Made by a program: the position numbers and the translations under genes
Source of the DNA: an uncultured Eubacteriales bacterium
Lineage (GTDB): Bacteria > Bacillota > Clostridia > Christensenellales > CAG-138
Length of the DNA stretch: 5,978 nucleotides
Direction: 5' to 3'
Assembly (NCBI GenBank): GCA_900547135.1
Contig: URFJ01000116.1
Location: 1 to 5,978 of the forward strand
Part shown: positions 1 through 5,288 of the stretch, one piece after another
Position numbering within the stretch: position 1 is the stretch's first letter
Layout: each line of letters begins with the position of its first letter
Notes under the pieces: generated by a model
Database searches by the model: none
Seen by the model: the letters and a program-made list of their open reading frames with translations, nothing else
Told to the model about the DNA's origin: nothing

Positions 1-177
1 CATAATACAGGCCAGCGTCTTAAGACGCACTGAACACTGCACTGGTAAACCAGTATGCCCTAACAAGCTTGCAGCTTTGAGCTTACTTCTTTAATTATCA
101 TTCGCTTCGCTCAATGCTGCAAGCTAAAGCATTTTATTCTCGCCTGCATAGCTGGTTTGTTTTTTCTAATGAAATTT
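1..177. other. Repeat-rich stretch without a convincing gene
   Basis: No start codon with a ribosome binding site leads into a credible protein here. A frame open on the plus strand from the window edge to a TAA at 92-94 could be the tail of an upstream gene, but its 30 residues are not recognisable. The stretch holds several inverted repeats: a 14-base perfect palindrome at 15-28 (GCGTC/GACGC arms around TTAA), ACTGGT-AA-ACCAGT at 41-54, and AGCTTGCAGC at 66-75 matching GCTGCAAGCT at 116-125. CACTG occurs three times (28-32, 35-39, 40-44). It may be the 3' flank of an upstream gene, a structured RNA or a dispersed repeat; the sequence alone does not decide. Confidence 0.5.
66..130. repeat. 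Long-range inverted repeat with two alternative pairings
   Basis: AGCTTGCAGC (66-75) is the exact reverse complement of GCTGCAAGCT (116-125), separated by 40 bases. Alternatively GCTTTGAGCTT (74-84) pairs with AAGCTAAAGC (121-130) apart from one extra base. The two pairings share bases 121-125 and so exclude each other. This is directly visible; whether it is transcribed or functional is unknown. Confidence 0.6.
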
Positions 178-201
178 AAAAGGCGTTTTCAACGCCTTTT
201 T
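178..201. terminator. Bidirectional intrinsic terminator
   Basis: AAAAGGCGTT (178-187) and AACGCCTTTT (191-200) form a perfect 10-base-pair stem around a 3-base loop. The plus strand ends in five T and the minus strand in four T followed by AAATTT. It lies just beyond the stop of the leftward 71-residue gene, so it most likely ends the cobB transcript. It would also stop rightward transcription coming from outside the left edge. Confidence 0.8.
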
Positions 202-205
202 AAGT

Positions 206-227
206 CCGCCTACAACTCTTTAGGCGG
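206..227 (-). other. Stem-loop overlapping the stop codon of the small gene
   Basis: CCGCCTA (206-212) and TAGGCGG (221-227) form a perfect 7-base-pair stem with an 8-base loop, spanning the last codons and the TAG stop (210-212) of the leftward small gene. It stands immediately upstream, in transcript order, of the 178-201 terminator. It lacks its own T tract, so it is probably an accessory 3'-end stem, possibly stabilising the mRNA, rather than a terminator. Confidence 0.45.
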
Positions 228-425
228 CTGCGATAGGTTTAAAAAAGCCGACATATCCGTTCCAGGCCTTAACCTCTGTACAATGCTATCCATTTCCGCC
301 TTTGATTTGGCATGGCGTGCAGCATCTATAACCGTTTTCTGTCTTCCTTCATCCATATCCGTAAAATAACGCAGCGCCTCTATATCCCTTGATAATGCCA
401 TTAAAAAGCCAAGTGGAAGCTCCAT
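210..425 (-). CDS. Small helical protein, 71 residues, resembling YdeI/OmpD-associated small proteins
   Basis: The 71-residue product starts at ATG 423-425, preceded by a strong Shine-Dalgarno (GGAGAGGTGA, 432-441) six bases upstream, and ends at TAG 210-212. No signal peptide, membrane segment or cysteine is visible, so it should be cytoplasmic. The pattern LPLGFLMALSRD, then a Phe followed by an acidic/basic stretch, then VIDAARHAKSKAEMDSIVQRL resembles a small protein type common in Clostridia and loosely like the C-terminal helices of YdeI/OmpD-associated (bacteriocin-protection) proteins. That family link comes from memory of the pattern and is tentative; no biochemical function is assigned. 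It lies 35 bases downstream of cobB on the same strand with no promoter or terminator evident between them, so co-transcription with the sirtuin is likely. A stem-loop and a bidirectional terminator follow directly. Confidence 0.75.
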   Translation of the reverse strand: MELPLGFLMALSRDIEALRYFTDMDEGRQKTVIDAARHAKSKAEMDSIVQRLRPGTDMSAFLNLSQPPKEL

Positions 426-460
426 AATAAATCACCTCTCCATTATTATGCCAAGGATAA

Positions 461-1189
461 CTAGGCTCTAAACACACCCTGCATTATTTCTCCAATCGGA
501 CCGTTGATTATTACATCAGCCCTTCCATCATATGGGGTTGAAGATTTGTTAATAAGGAAAAGCTTATCCCCCTGGTAATAATCCACTAATGACGCCGCCG
601 GATAAACGGATAGCGAGGTGCCGCCAACTATCATCATGTCGGCATTCATAATGGATTTGACAGCCTTATCAACAACGCTCCAGTCAAGCTGCTCGCCATA
701 CAGCACAACATCTGGCTTAATTATACCTCCGCAATCGCATAGCGGTATGCCACCTGAGGAATGTATATATTCAATATCATAGAACCTGTGACACTTCATA
801 CAGTAATTCCTATATATGGATCCGTGCAGTTCAAAAACGCATTTGCTTCCCGCCATCTGATGGAGTCCGTCAACGTTTTGAGTAATTATTGAGGATAATC
901 TTCTAAGCGTTTCAAGCCTTGCTAGAGCATTGTGTGCCGCGTTAGGCTTAAATCCCGTTTTAGCAAGTGTAAGCTTATAATATCTATAAAACTCTTCTGT
1001 GTTATTTATGAAAAAGTCATGGCTTAACAATATCTCAGGCGAATAGCCAAATTCCCGTATTGCATCGTATATTCCATTGTTGCTTCTGAAATCTGGGATT
1101 CCGCTCTCAGTTGATACGCCGGCCCCTCCAAAAAACACAATATTACTGGATTCAGCTATTGCGTCGCGGAGTTTATCTAAGTTGAACAT
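461..1189 (-). CDS. cobB: NAD-dependent protein deacylase of the sirtuin (Sir2) family
   Basis: Sirtuins remove acetyl or other acyl groups from lysine using NAD+, giving nicotinamide and O-acyl-ADP-ribose; bacterial CobB-type enzymes act in the cytoplasm, for example on acetyl-CoA synthetase. With the start at ATG 1189 the protein has 242 residues, the usual bacterial length. Visible motifs: NAD-binding GAGVSTESGIPDFR (about 22-35), TQNVDGLH (103-110), catalytic His122 in ELHGS, a zinc site with Cys130-x2-Cys133 and Cys151-x-Cys153, KPDVVLYGE (158-166), and GGTSLSVYPAAS (189-200). All key residues are present, so the enzyme should be active. The frame stays open to a TTG at 1252, but that codon is inside the predicted promoter, so the longer version is unlikely. 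The Shine-Dalgarno GGAGGG (1205-1210) is 15 bases from the ATG, longer than usual. The gene is divergent from the aminotransferase and probably co-transcribed with the 71-residue gene downstream. Confidence 0.95.
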   Translation of the reverse strand: MFNLDKLRDAIAESSNIVFFGGAGVSTESGIPDFRSNNGIYDAIREFGYSPEILLSHDFFINNTEEFYRYYKLTLAKTGFKPNAAHNALARLETLRRLSSIITQNVDGLHQMAGSKCVFELHGSIYRNYCMKCHRFYDIEYIHSSGGIPLCDCGGIIKPDVVLYGEQLDWSVVDKAVKSIMNADMMIVGGTSLSVYPAASLVDYYQGDKLFLINKSSTPYDGRADVIINGPIGEIMQGVFRA

Positions 1190-1223
1190 AATGTATGAAC
1201 TCTGCCCTCCAGTTTTTTTATAA

Positions 1224-1252
1224 AGTATACTGCATAATAACGCCGTAATCAA
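1224..1252 (-). promoter_or_regulatory. Sigma-A-type promoter of cobB
   Basis: On the minus strand TTGATT (1247-1252) and TATACT (1224-1229) are separated by exactly 17 bases, a near-consensus housekeeping promoter. Transcription would begin near 1217, giving a leader of roughly 28 bases that contains the GGAGGG ribosome binding site. The -35 box coincides with the TTG codon that would otherwise be read as the cobB start, which is the main reason for choosing ATG 1189. Confidence 0.7.
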
Positions 1253-1307
1253 GAATCCGCACCATTTATCTGGAAAATCATATATGTTACATAAATCGAT
1301 ATCCTTA

Positions 1308-1336
1308 TTGACTGTTTAAGGTTTTAGCGGCACAAT
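1308..1336 (+). promoter_or_regulatory. Probable promoter of the aminotransferase gene
   Basis: TTGACT (1308-1313) is a 5-of-6 match to the -35 consensus. Seventeen bases later comes CACAAT (1331-1336), a 4-of-6 match to TATAAT. The start point would lie near 1343, about 20 bases before the ATG. The -10 match is only moderate. With the cobB promoter this makes a short divergent promoter region. Confidence 0.45.
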
Positions 1337-1363
1337 ACAGGTATAACAGCATTGGAGGATTTT

Positions 1364-2644
1364 ATGAAGCGTTTAGCTGATATGACCCATGATGAACTGG
1401 TGATAATGTATAGACTTACACATATAGCATTTATACACTGCAAATCACTGGGTCTAAAACTTAATATGTCCAGAGGCAAGCCAAGCACCGAGCAGCTTAA
1501 CCTGTCAGCCGGGCTTGTAGACGTTCCTATAAACGGTCAGGAGTATCTTTGTGACGGTATTGATATACGCAATTACGGCACGCTTGAAGGGCTTCCTTCA
1601 TGCAGAAGGCTTTTTGCCGATATACTGGGTGTAAGGTATGAACAGGTTTTTGTCGGGGGCAATGCCAGTCTTACTTTGATGTACGATATAATTGCAAAGG
1701 CGTATACGCATGGTCTGCTTCACAGCACTCAGCCGTGGTCAAAGCTTGATAGGGTTAAGTTCTTGTGTCCCTCGCCGGGATATGACAGGCATTTTTCGAT
1801 ATGCAAATCGTTTGGAATGGAAATGATAACAGTACCCATGACCGAAAGCGGGCCTGACATGGATATTGTTGAGAAACTGATTAAAGATAAGGATGTAAAG
1901 GGAATGTGGTGTGTCCCCAAATTTTCAAATCCGGATGGGATAATCTATTCAGACGAAACGATCCGCCGAATCGCATCATTGCGGCCTGCGGCTGATGATT
2001 TTACAGTAATGTGGGACAACGCTTACTGTATACATGAATTCAACAGCGAATTCGTTTCCTTTGCAAACATTTTGGACGAATGTGAGCGTTGCGGCAATCC
2101 TGATATGGTGTTCGAATTTTGTTCCACCTCTAAGGTTACCTTCCCTGGTGCCGGCGTAGCTTGCTTTGCATGCAGCGAAGCTAATATGGAATACATGAAG
2201 AAACTGATCGCGGTTCAGTCCATAAGCTCTGATAAAATAAACCAGTATCGGCATGTTCGCTTTTTAAAGGATAAGGCCGGCGCTATTAAACACATGGAGA
2301 AGCACGCCTCAATATTAAAGCCAAAGTTCGACATCGTACTGAGCTTTTTAGCTAATGAAATTGCGCCCTTGGACTTCGCCCGCTGGCATGAGCCCAAGGG
2401 AGGTTATTTCGTTAGTTTAAACACCATGAATGGATGCGCGAAACGTACGCATCAGTTATGCACTCAGGCGGGAGTAGTTATGACCGGAGCTGGGGCTACG
2501 TTTCCAAATGGAATTGACCCCAACGACAGCAATTTGAGAATAGCACCAAGTTATCCTCCTGAACACGAACTCAGGCTTGCAATGCGCGTGCTATGTACCT
2601 GCCTTAAGCTGGCTGCTGTAGAAAAAATGCTGGGAATGTATTAA
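1364..2644 (+). CDS. Aspartate aminotransferase, fold type I, subgroup Ic (AspT-like)
   Basis: This PLP enzyme is predicted to interconvert aspartate plus 2-oxoglutarate and oxaloacetate plus glutamate in the cytoplasm. At 426 residues it fits the AspT group known from Corynebacterium glutamicum (Pfam Asp_aminotransf), whose hallmark SRGKPS is at about 36-41. Other visible sites are GGNAS (98-102, phosphate-binding turn), Asn189 in FSNPDG, Asp218 and Tyr221 in WDNAYCIHEF (PLP ring contacts), the Schiff-base Lys257 in STSKVTFPGAG, and Arg392 in NLRIAPSYPP (substrate carboxylate). The start is ATG 1364 because GGAGG (1354-1358) sits five bases before it; the open frame reaches a TTG at 1352, but that codon runs into the Shine-Dalgarno. 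It is divergent from cobB and ends at a strong terminator, so it appears monocistronic. The fold and family are secure; aspartate specificity is inferred from the family. Many relatives are annotated simply as class I/II aminotransferase. Confidence 0.92.
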   Translation: MKRLADMTHDELVIMYRLTHIAFIHCKSLGLKLNMSRGKPSTEQLNLSAGLVDVPINGQEYLCDGIDIRNYGTLEGLPSCRRLFADILGVRYEQVFVGGNASLTLMYDIIAKAYTHGLLHSTQPWSKLDRVKFLCPSPGYDRHFSICKSFGMEMITVPMTESGPDMDIVEKLIKDKDVKGMWCVPKFSNPDGIIYSDETIRRIASLRPAADDFTVMWDNAYCIHEFNSEFVSFANILDECERCGNPDMVFEFCSTSKVTFPGAGVACFACSEANMEYMKKLIAVQSISSDKINQYRHVRFLKDKAGAIKHMEKHASILKPKFDIVLSFLANEIAPLDFARWHEPKGGYFVSLNTMNGCAKRTHQLCTQAGVVMTGAGATFPNGIDPNDSNLRIAPSYPPEHELRLAMRVLCTCLKLAAVEKMLGMY

Positions 2645-2690
2645 CAGTCTCAACGAAATGCGCACACGGATACTGAACATTATACAAAGG

Positions 2691-2713
2691 GGCGGAAAGC
2701 TTTCCGCCTTTTT
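2691..2713 (+). terminator. Intrinsic terminator of the aminotransferase gene
   Basis: GGCGGAAAGCTTTCCGCC (2691-2708) is a perfect 18-base palindrome and is followed by TTTTT. It lies 46 bases after the stop codon and separates this unit from htrA. Confidence 0.9.
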
Positions 2714-2750
2714 ATTGTCGTAATTTAAGCAGCATATCCGTTCAAAATTC

Positions 2751-2764
2751 GTACAAGATTGTAC
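2751..2764. promoter_or_regulatory. Inverted repeat upstream of htrA, possible operator
   Basis: GTACAA-GA-TTGTAC is a perfect 6-2-6 inverted repeat lying 82 bases before the htrA start and 38 bases after the preceding terminator. It has no T tract and is a poor hairpin because of its 2-base spacer, so a dimeric regulator site is the more natural reading. It does not match the CIRCE (HrcA) or CtsR heat-shock operators as I know them. The regulator is unknown. Confidence 0.35.
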
Positions 2765-2809
2765 AAAAAGTTGTTCTTTTTTAGTAATGTGCCGACCACA
2801 TTTATTTCT

Positions 2810-2815
2810 TATACT
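2810..2815 (+). promoter_or_regulatory. Candidate -10 element for htrA
   Basis: TATACT is a 5-of-6 match to the -10 consensus and would place the transcript start near 2822, about 24 bases before the ATG. No recognisable -35 box occurs 16-18 bases upstream (the region around 2787-2793 reads ATGTGCC), so an activator or a different sigma factor could be needed, or the real promoter lies elsewhere. Confidence 0.25.
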
Positions 2816-2845
2816 TTAGTCATCAGCATGAAAGGAGCAAAAACC

Positions 2846-4330
2846 ATGAATACGGAACGTTTTGATCATGAAATAGGAAACGCACAGTCAGGCTCCCAAA
2901 AGGACGAAATGGGTGAACAACTAAATTGCCGCAAGGAGGCCGGCGATTGTGTGACAGCTAATGCTGGCAGTACCGTTGACTTTATAAACGAAAGCAGCCA
3001 GGCGCGTGAGGTTGCGAATGCGGCTTCTGAACCCACGGCAGATCCGGAGGTGACACGCGGGCATTATGACGATTCGGATACAATGTGTGACACCTCCGGC
3101 AAGGCTGACCAGGAGAATAACACATTCGCCTGCCAAATTCAACACGCTATACCAACCGATAACGATAATAACGTTACCGATCATGTGGATTCAAAGCATG
3201 CCAAGGTTAAGAATAAGCGAAGTGTTTCATTTGGGGCGCTTATAGCATGTATGATGGCAATAGCGCTGTTTGCCGGCGGCATAGGAGCTGGACTTACTTA
3301 TTATGTCACACAGGGAGGTTCGCAAAATCAAGGCCAGCAAATGGCTGCAACTAATACGCCGTCCCCAAGCGGAAATATAAACCTTAATTATAGCAGTGAC
3401 AATGTGATCTACAACGATTTAACCGAACTTGCGGGCGATTGCATCAAAAATGTAGCGGGTATTGAAACAGAGGCTGGCAGTGGTTCTGGTGTGATTATAA
3501 CCGAGGACGGATACATCGTAACCAACTATCATGTTATATCGGGTTATAAAAATGTCGCTGTATATACCCAAGATGGTGCCAAGTATGACGCAACCCTGAT
3601 AGGGAGCGATTCACGGACAGACCTCGCCGTTTTGAAAATCGAGGCAACGGGATTGAATGCCGCCACCTTGGGTAATTCAGTTAATATCAATATAGGTGAA
3701 ACCGTTTTGGCGATAGGCAATCCTCTTGGCACTCTCATGAGCACCGTAACTGACGGGATTATTAGCGGCATAAACAGAGAGGTTACAATAGATGGGCATA
3801 CAATGAACCTGATACAAACCAACGCCGCTATTAATCCTGGGAATTCCGGTGGAGGGCTGTTTAATACAAACGGCGAGCTCATTGGCGTGGTCAATGCAAA
3901 GAGTATGGGCGTTGAAGTTGAAGGTTTGGGATTTGCTATACCTATAGATACTGCAAAATCCGTCATAAACGATCTTATTAGCCAGGGATATGTCAGCGGA
4001 AGGCCCTATCTAGGAGTATCCCTGCAGGATATTGTGATAGGCTACGGCGGACAGCAAAATCCATACAACTTCTTTTTTGGTCAAGGTCAGCAATATGAAA
4101 ACAGGGTCCAGGTTATGAGCGTAGAAGAAGGCGGGGCAGCCGCAACTGCGGGAATGCAGGTAAACGACATAATCTTATCCTTTGAAGGAACCGAAATAGC
4201 CTCTAAGGATGATATAAATTCCCTTCTCATGGAATACAAAGCCGGAGATACGGTAATAATAACCGTACAGAGGGGCAACGAGGAAGTTGACCTCACTGTA
4301 ACCTTAGGTGAACGCACCTCCTCTAACTAA
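2846..4330 (+). CDS. htrA: Membrane-anchored HtrA/DegP-type serine protease with one PDZ domain
   Basis: HtrA proteins degrade or refold misfolded proteins at the outer face of the membrane. The chosen start, ATG 2846, follows GGAG (2834-2837) at eight bases; the frame is open from a TTG at 2759 and has another ATG at 2828, but neither has a ribosome binding site. The product has 494 residues. Residues 1-125 are hydrophilic, acidic and probably disordered, with Cys28, 35, 81 and 96. Basic KNKR precedes a single membrane helix at about 127-150, giving N-in/C-out topology. A Gln/Ser/Pro-rich linker leads to the trypsin-like domain (about 185-380) with catalytic His229 (TNYHVI), Asp259 (RTDLAVLKI) and Ser334 (GNSGGG). 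The PDZ domain (about 387-490) starts at RPYLGVSL and contains a Gly/Gln/Phe-rich insert near 398-417. The triad is intact. The cytoplasmic tail is longer than I recall for Bacillus HtrA. The gene appears to be transcribed alone. Confidence 0.94.
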   Translation: MNTERFDHEIGNAQSGSQKDEMGEQLNCRKEAGDCVTANAGSTVDFINESSQAREVANAASEPTADPEVTRGHYDDSDTMCDTSGKADQENNTFACQIQHAIPTDNDNNVTDHVDSKHAKVKNKRSVSFGALIACMMAIALFAGGIGAGLTYYVTQGGSQNQGQQMAATNTPSPSGNINLNYSSDNVIYNDLTELAGDCIKNVAGIETEAGSGSGVIITEDGYIVTNYHVISGYKNVAVYTQDGAKYDATLIGSDSRTDLAVLKIEATGLNAATLGNSVNINIGETVLAIGNPLGTLMSTVTDGIISGINREVTIDGHTMNLIQTNAAINPGNSGGGLFNTNGELIGVVNAKSMGVEVEGLGFAIPIDTAKSVINDLISQGYVSGRPYLGVSLQDIVIGYGGQQNPYNFFFGQGQQYENRVQVMSVEEGGAAATAGMQVNDIILSFEGTEIASKDDINSLLMEYKAGDTVIITVQRGNEEVDLTVTLGERTSSN

Positions 4331-4332
4331 AG

Positions 4333-4355
4333 TCATTACACCTATTAGGTGATGA
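4333..4355 (+). other. Stem-loop just after the htrA stop
   Basis: TCAT and CACCT (4333-4336, 4339-4343) pair with AGGTG and ATGA (4347-4355) around an ATT loop, with TA bulged out. There is no T tract, so it is not a terminator by itself. It is the first of three stem-loops in the htrA 3' flank. Confidence 0.45.
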
Positions 4356-4374
4356 CATACCCCCAACCATCCTT

Positions 4375-4402
4375 GATGTTGTGACTCCCCAAACACGGCA
4401 TC
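4375..4402 (+). other. Second stem-loop in the htrA 3' flank
   Basis: As RNA, GAUGUUGUG (4375-4383) can pair with CACGGCAUC (4394-4402) over nine base pairs including two adjacent G-U wobbles, leaving a 10-base loop ACUCCCCAAA. On DNA the repeat is imperfect, so any function would be at the RNA level. Confidence 0.4.
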
Positions 4403-4408
4403 ACAAAG

Positions 4409-4430
4409 AAGCGGCAATAGCCGCTTTTTT
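4409..4430 (+). terminator. Intrinsic terminator of htrA
   Basis: AAGCGGC (4409-4415) and GCCGCTT (4420-4426) form a 7-base-pair G+C-rich stem with an AATA loop, and the T run extends to 4430. It lies about 80 bases after the htrA stop and insulates sigK from htrA transcription. Confidence 0.88.
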
Positions 4431-4455
4431 GCTACGCAAAATTCAAGTCATTGGA

Positions 4456-4498
4456 TTGGACATACAACATATGACGTTGTTTGGCATACTCATACATA
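4456..4498 (+). promoter_or_regulatory. Probable sporulation promoter region of sigK
   Basis: In Bacillus subtilis sigK is first transcribed by sigma-E with the activator SpoIIID and later by sigma-K. Here two -10-like sequences resemble the sigma-E consensus CATACAAT: CATACAAC (4461-4468) and CATACATA (4491-4498). An ATATG that could act as a -35 core for the second (4469-4473) is about two bases farther away than the usual sigma-E spacing. TTGGACATAC (4456-4465) differs at one position from the SpoIIID consensus WWRRACARNY. ACAAC and GTTGT (4464-4468, 4476-4480) form an inverted repeat. The assignment is an inference from resemblance, and the exact start point is undecided. Confidence 0.35.
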
Positions 4499-4532
4499 AG
4501 ATGCCCGATGTCTATCAGGAGGTATATCAAAC

Positions 4533-5228
4533 ATGTATCAGTTTTTGATTCAAGCTGCACATGAGCTATTGTTTTTGGTTGGGTATGTAAACAACTCCGG
4601 ATCGTTTCCCGAACCTTTGAGCCCCTCCGACGAGGAAAAGTATCTTGTCTTATGCGCGGACGGTGACGAGGCAGCGCGATCCAAGCTTATCGAACACAAC
4701 CTTCGGCTTGTAGCACATATCGCAAAAAAATATGCTACAAACACCAGAGAAACCGATGATTTGATCTCTATTGGTACTATTGGCCTGATAAAAGCTGTAT
4801 CAACCTTTAATGATAAAAAAGGAACGGCGCTAGCAACATATGCTGCTAGGTGCATAGAGAATGAAATATTAATGTCCATCAGGGCGGAAAAAAAATCAGC
4901 TAACGATCTTTCGCTTAATGATCCCGTGGGTACCGACAGAGACGGAAACGAAATATCAATCGGCGAGACGCTCGGATCGGATCCCGATTCCGTTCAAAGC
5001 AAGGTAGAGCTGTCGCTGGCCGCTGAACAGCTAAGAAAGGCCATGGCGCAATCGTTAACTGAGCGCGAACGTATTGTTCTTGAGCTTAGATACGGCCTAT
5101 TAGGAAATAAAAACATGCCTCAGCGAGAAATAGCTTCATTGCTTGGCATATCAAGATCGTATGTAAGCAGAATAGAGTCCAAAGCGATATCAAAGCTGAA
5201 AAAGGCGCTGAACAGTCATACCGTATAA
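4533..5228 (+). CDS. sigK: Pro-sigma-K, late mother-cell sporulation sigma factor, uninterrupted
   Basis: Sigma-K directs RNA polymerase to late mother-cell genes such as those for the spore coat. The start at ATG 4533 follows a full AGGAGGT (4517-4523) at nine bases. The 231-residue product begins with a hydrophobic pro-sequence, ELLFLVGYVNN, aligning with ELVFLVSYVKNN of B. subtilis; by that alignment the membrane protease SpoIVFB would cut between Gly17 and Tyr18. Region 2 follows (about 44-120, with IEHNLRLVAHIAKKY, DLISIGTIGLIKAV and TYAARCIENEILM), then a linker (NDPVGTDRDGNEISI) and region 4 (about 170-227) with the helix-turn-helix QREIASLLGISRSYVSRIESKA. The frame is continuous, so no skin-type element splits the gene, unlike in B. 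subtilis 168. It lies alone between the htrA terminator and the convergent polC. Sigma-E is the closest alternative, but the pro-sequence and region 4 fit sigma-K better. Confidence 0.95.
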   Translation: MYQFLIQAAHELLFLVGYVNNSGSFPEPLSPSDEEKYLVLCADGDEAARSKLIEHNLRLVAHIAKKYATNTRETDDLISIGTIGLIKAVSTFNDKKGTALATYAARCIENEILMSIRAEKKSANDLSLNDPVGTDRDGNEISIGETLGSDPDSVQSKVELSLAAEQLRKAMAQSLTERERIVLELRYGLLGNKNMPQREIASLLGISRSYVSRIESKAISKLKKALNSHTV

Positions 5229-5250
5229 AGTACTATCTATTTCCATAATT

Positions 5251-5284
5251 AAAACAAGAGGCTTAGCTCTACGCCTCCTGTTTT
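5251..5284. terminator. Shared bidirectional terminator between sigK and polC
   Basis: AAAACAAGAGGC (5251-5262) and GCCTCCTGTTTT (5273-5284) form a 12-base stem with one A/C mismatch and a 10-base loop. T-rich arms on both strands allow termination in either direction. It lies 22 bases after the sigK stop and 4 bases beyond the polC stop. Confidence 0.75.
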
Positions 5285-5288
5285 AGTA

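Noticed and set aside
15..54. Possible tRNA, because of stem-loops and a CTTAAG-containing loop
   Set aside because: There is no T-arm consensus (GTTCGA-like) or acceptor stem at suitable spacing on either strand.
2..94. Open plus-strand frame from the left edge, 30 residues with two cysteines
   Set aside because: It has no start in the window and no recognisable motif, and an open frame this short is expected by chance. It may be the tail of an upstream gene but cannot be supported.
2732..2757. Sigma-E-like promoter (GCATATC followed by CGTACAAG) upstream of htrA
   Set aside because: The spacing is only 11 bases against the usual 14-15, and the -10-like part has two mismatches.
3544..3966. 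140-residue open frame on the minus strand
   Set aside because: It lies wholly antisense to the HtrA protease domain, has no ribosome binding site or recognisable domain, and is explained as a shadow of the conserved plus-strand gene.
4353..4383. Tiny open frame ATG...TGA after htrA, about 9 codons
   Set aside because: The AGGTG lies directly against the ATG with no spacing, and the peptide resembles nothing; the bases are better explained by the stem-loops.
4550..4879. 109-residue open frame on the minus strand
   Set aside because: It is antisense to sigK, and the plus-strand product is an unmistakable sigma factor; no independent evidence supports the reverse frame.
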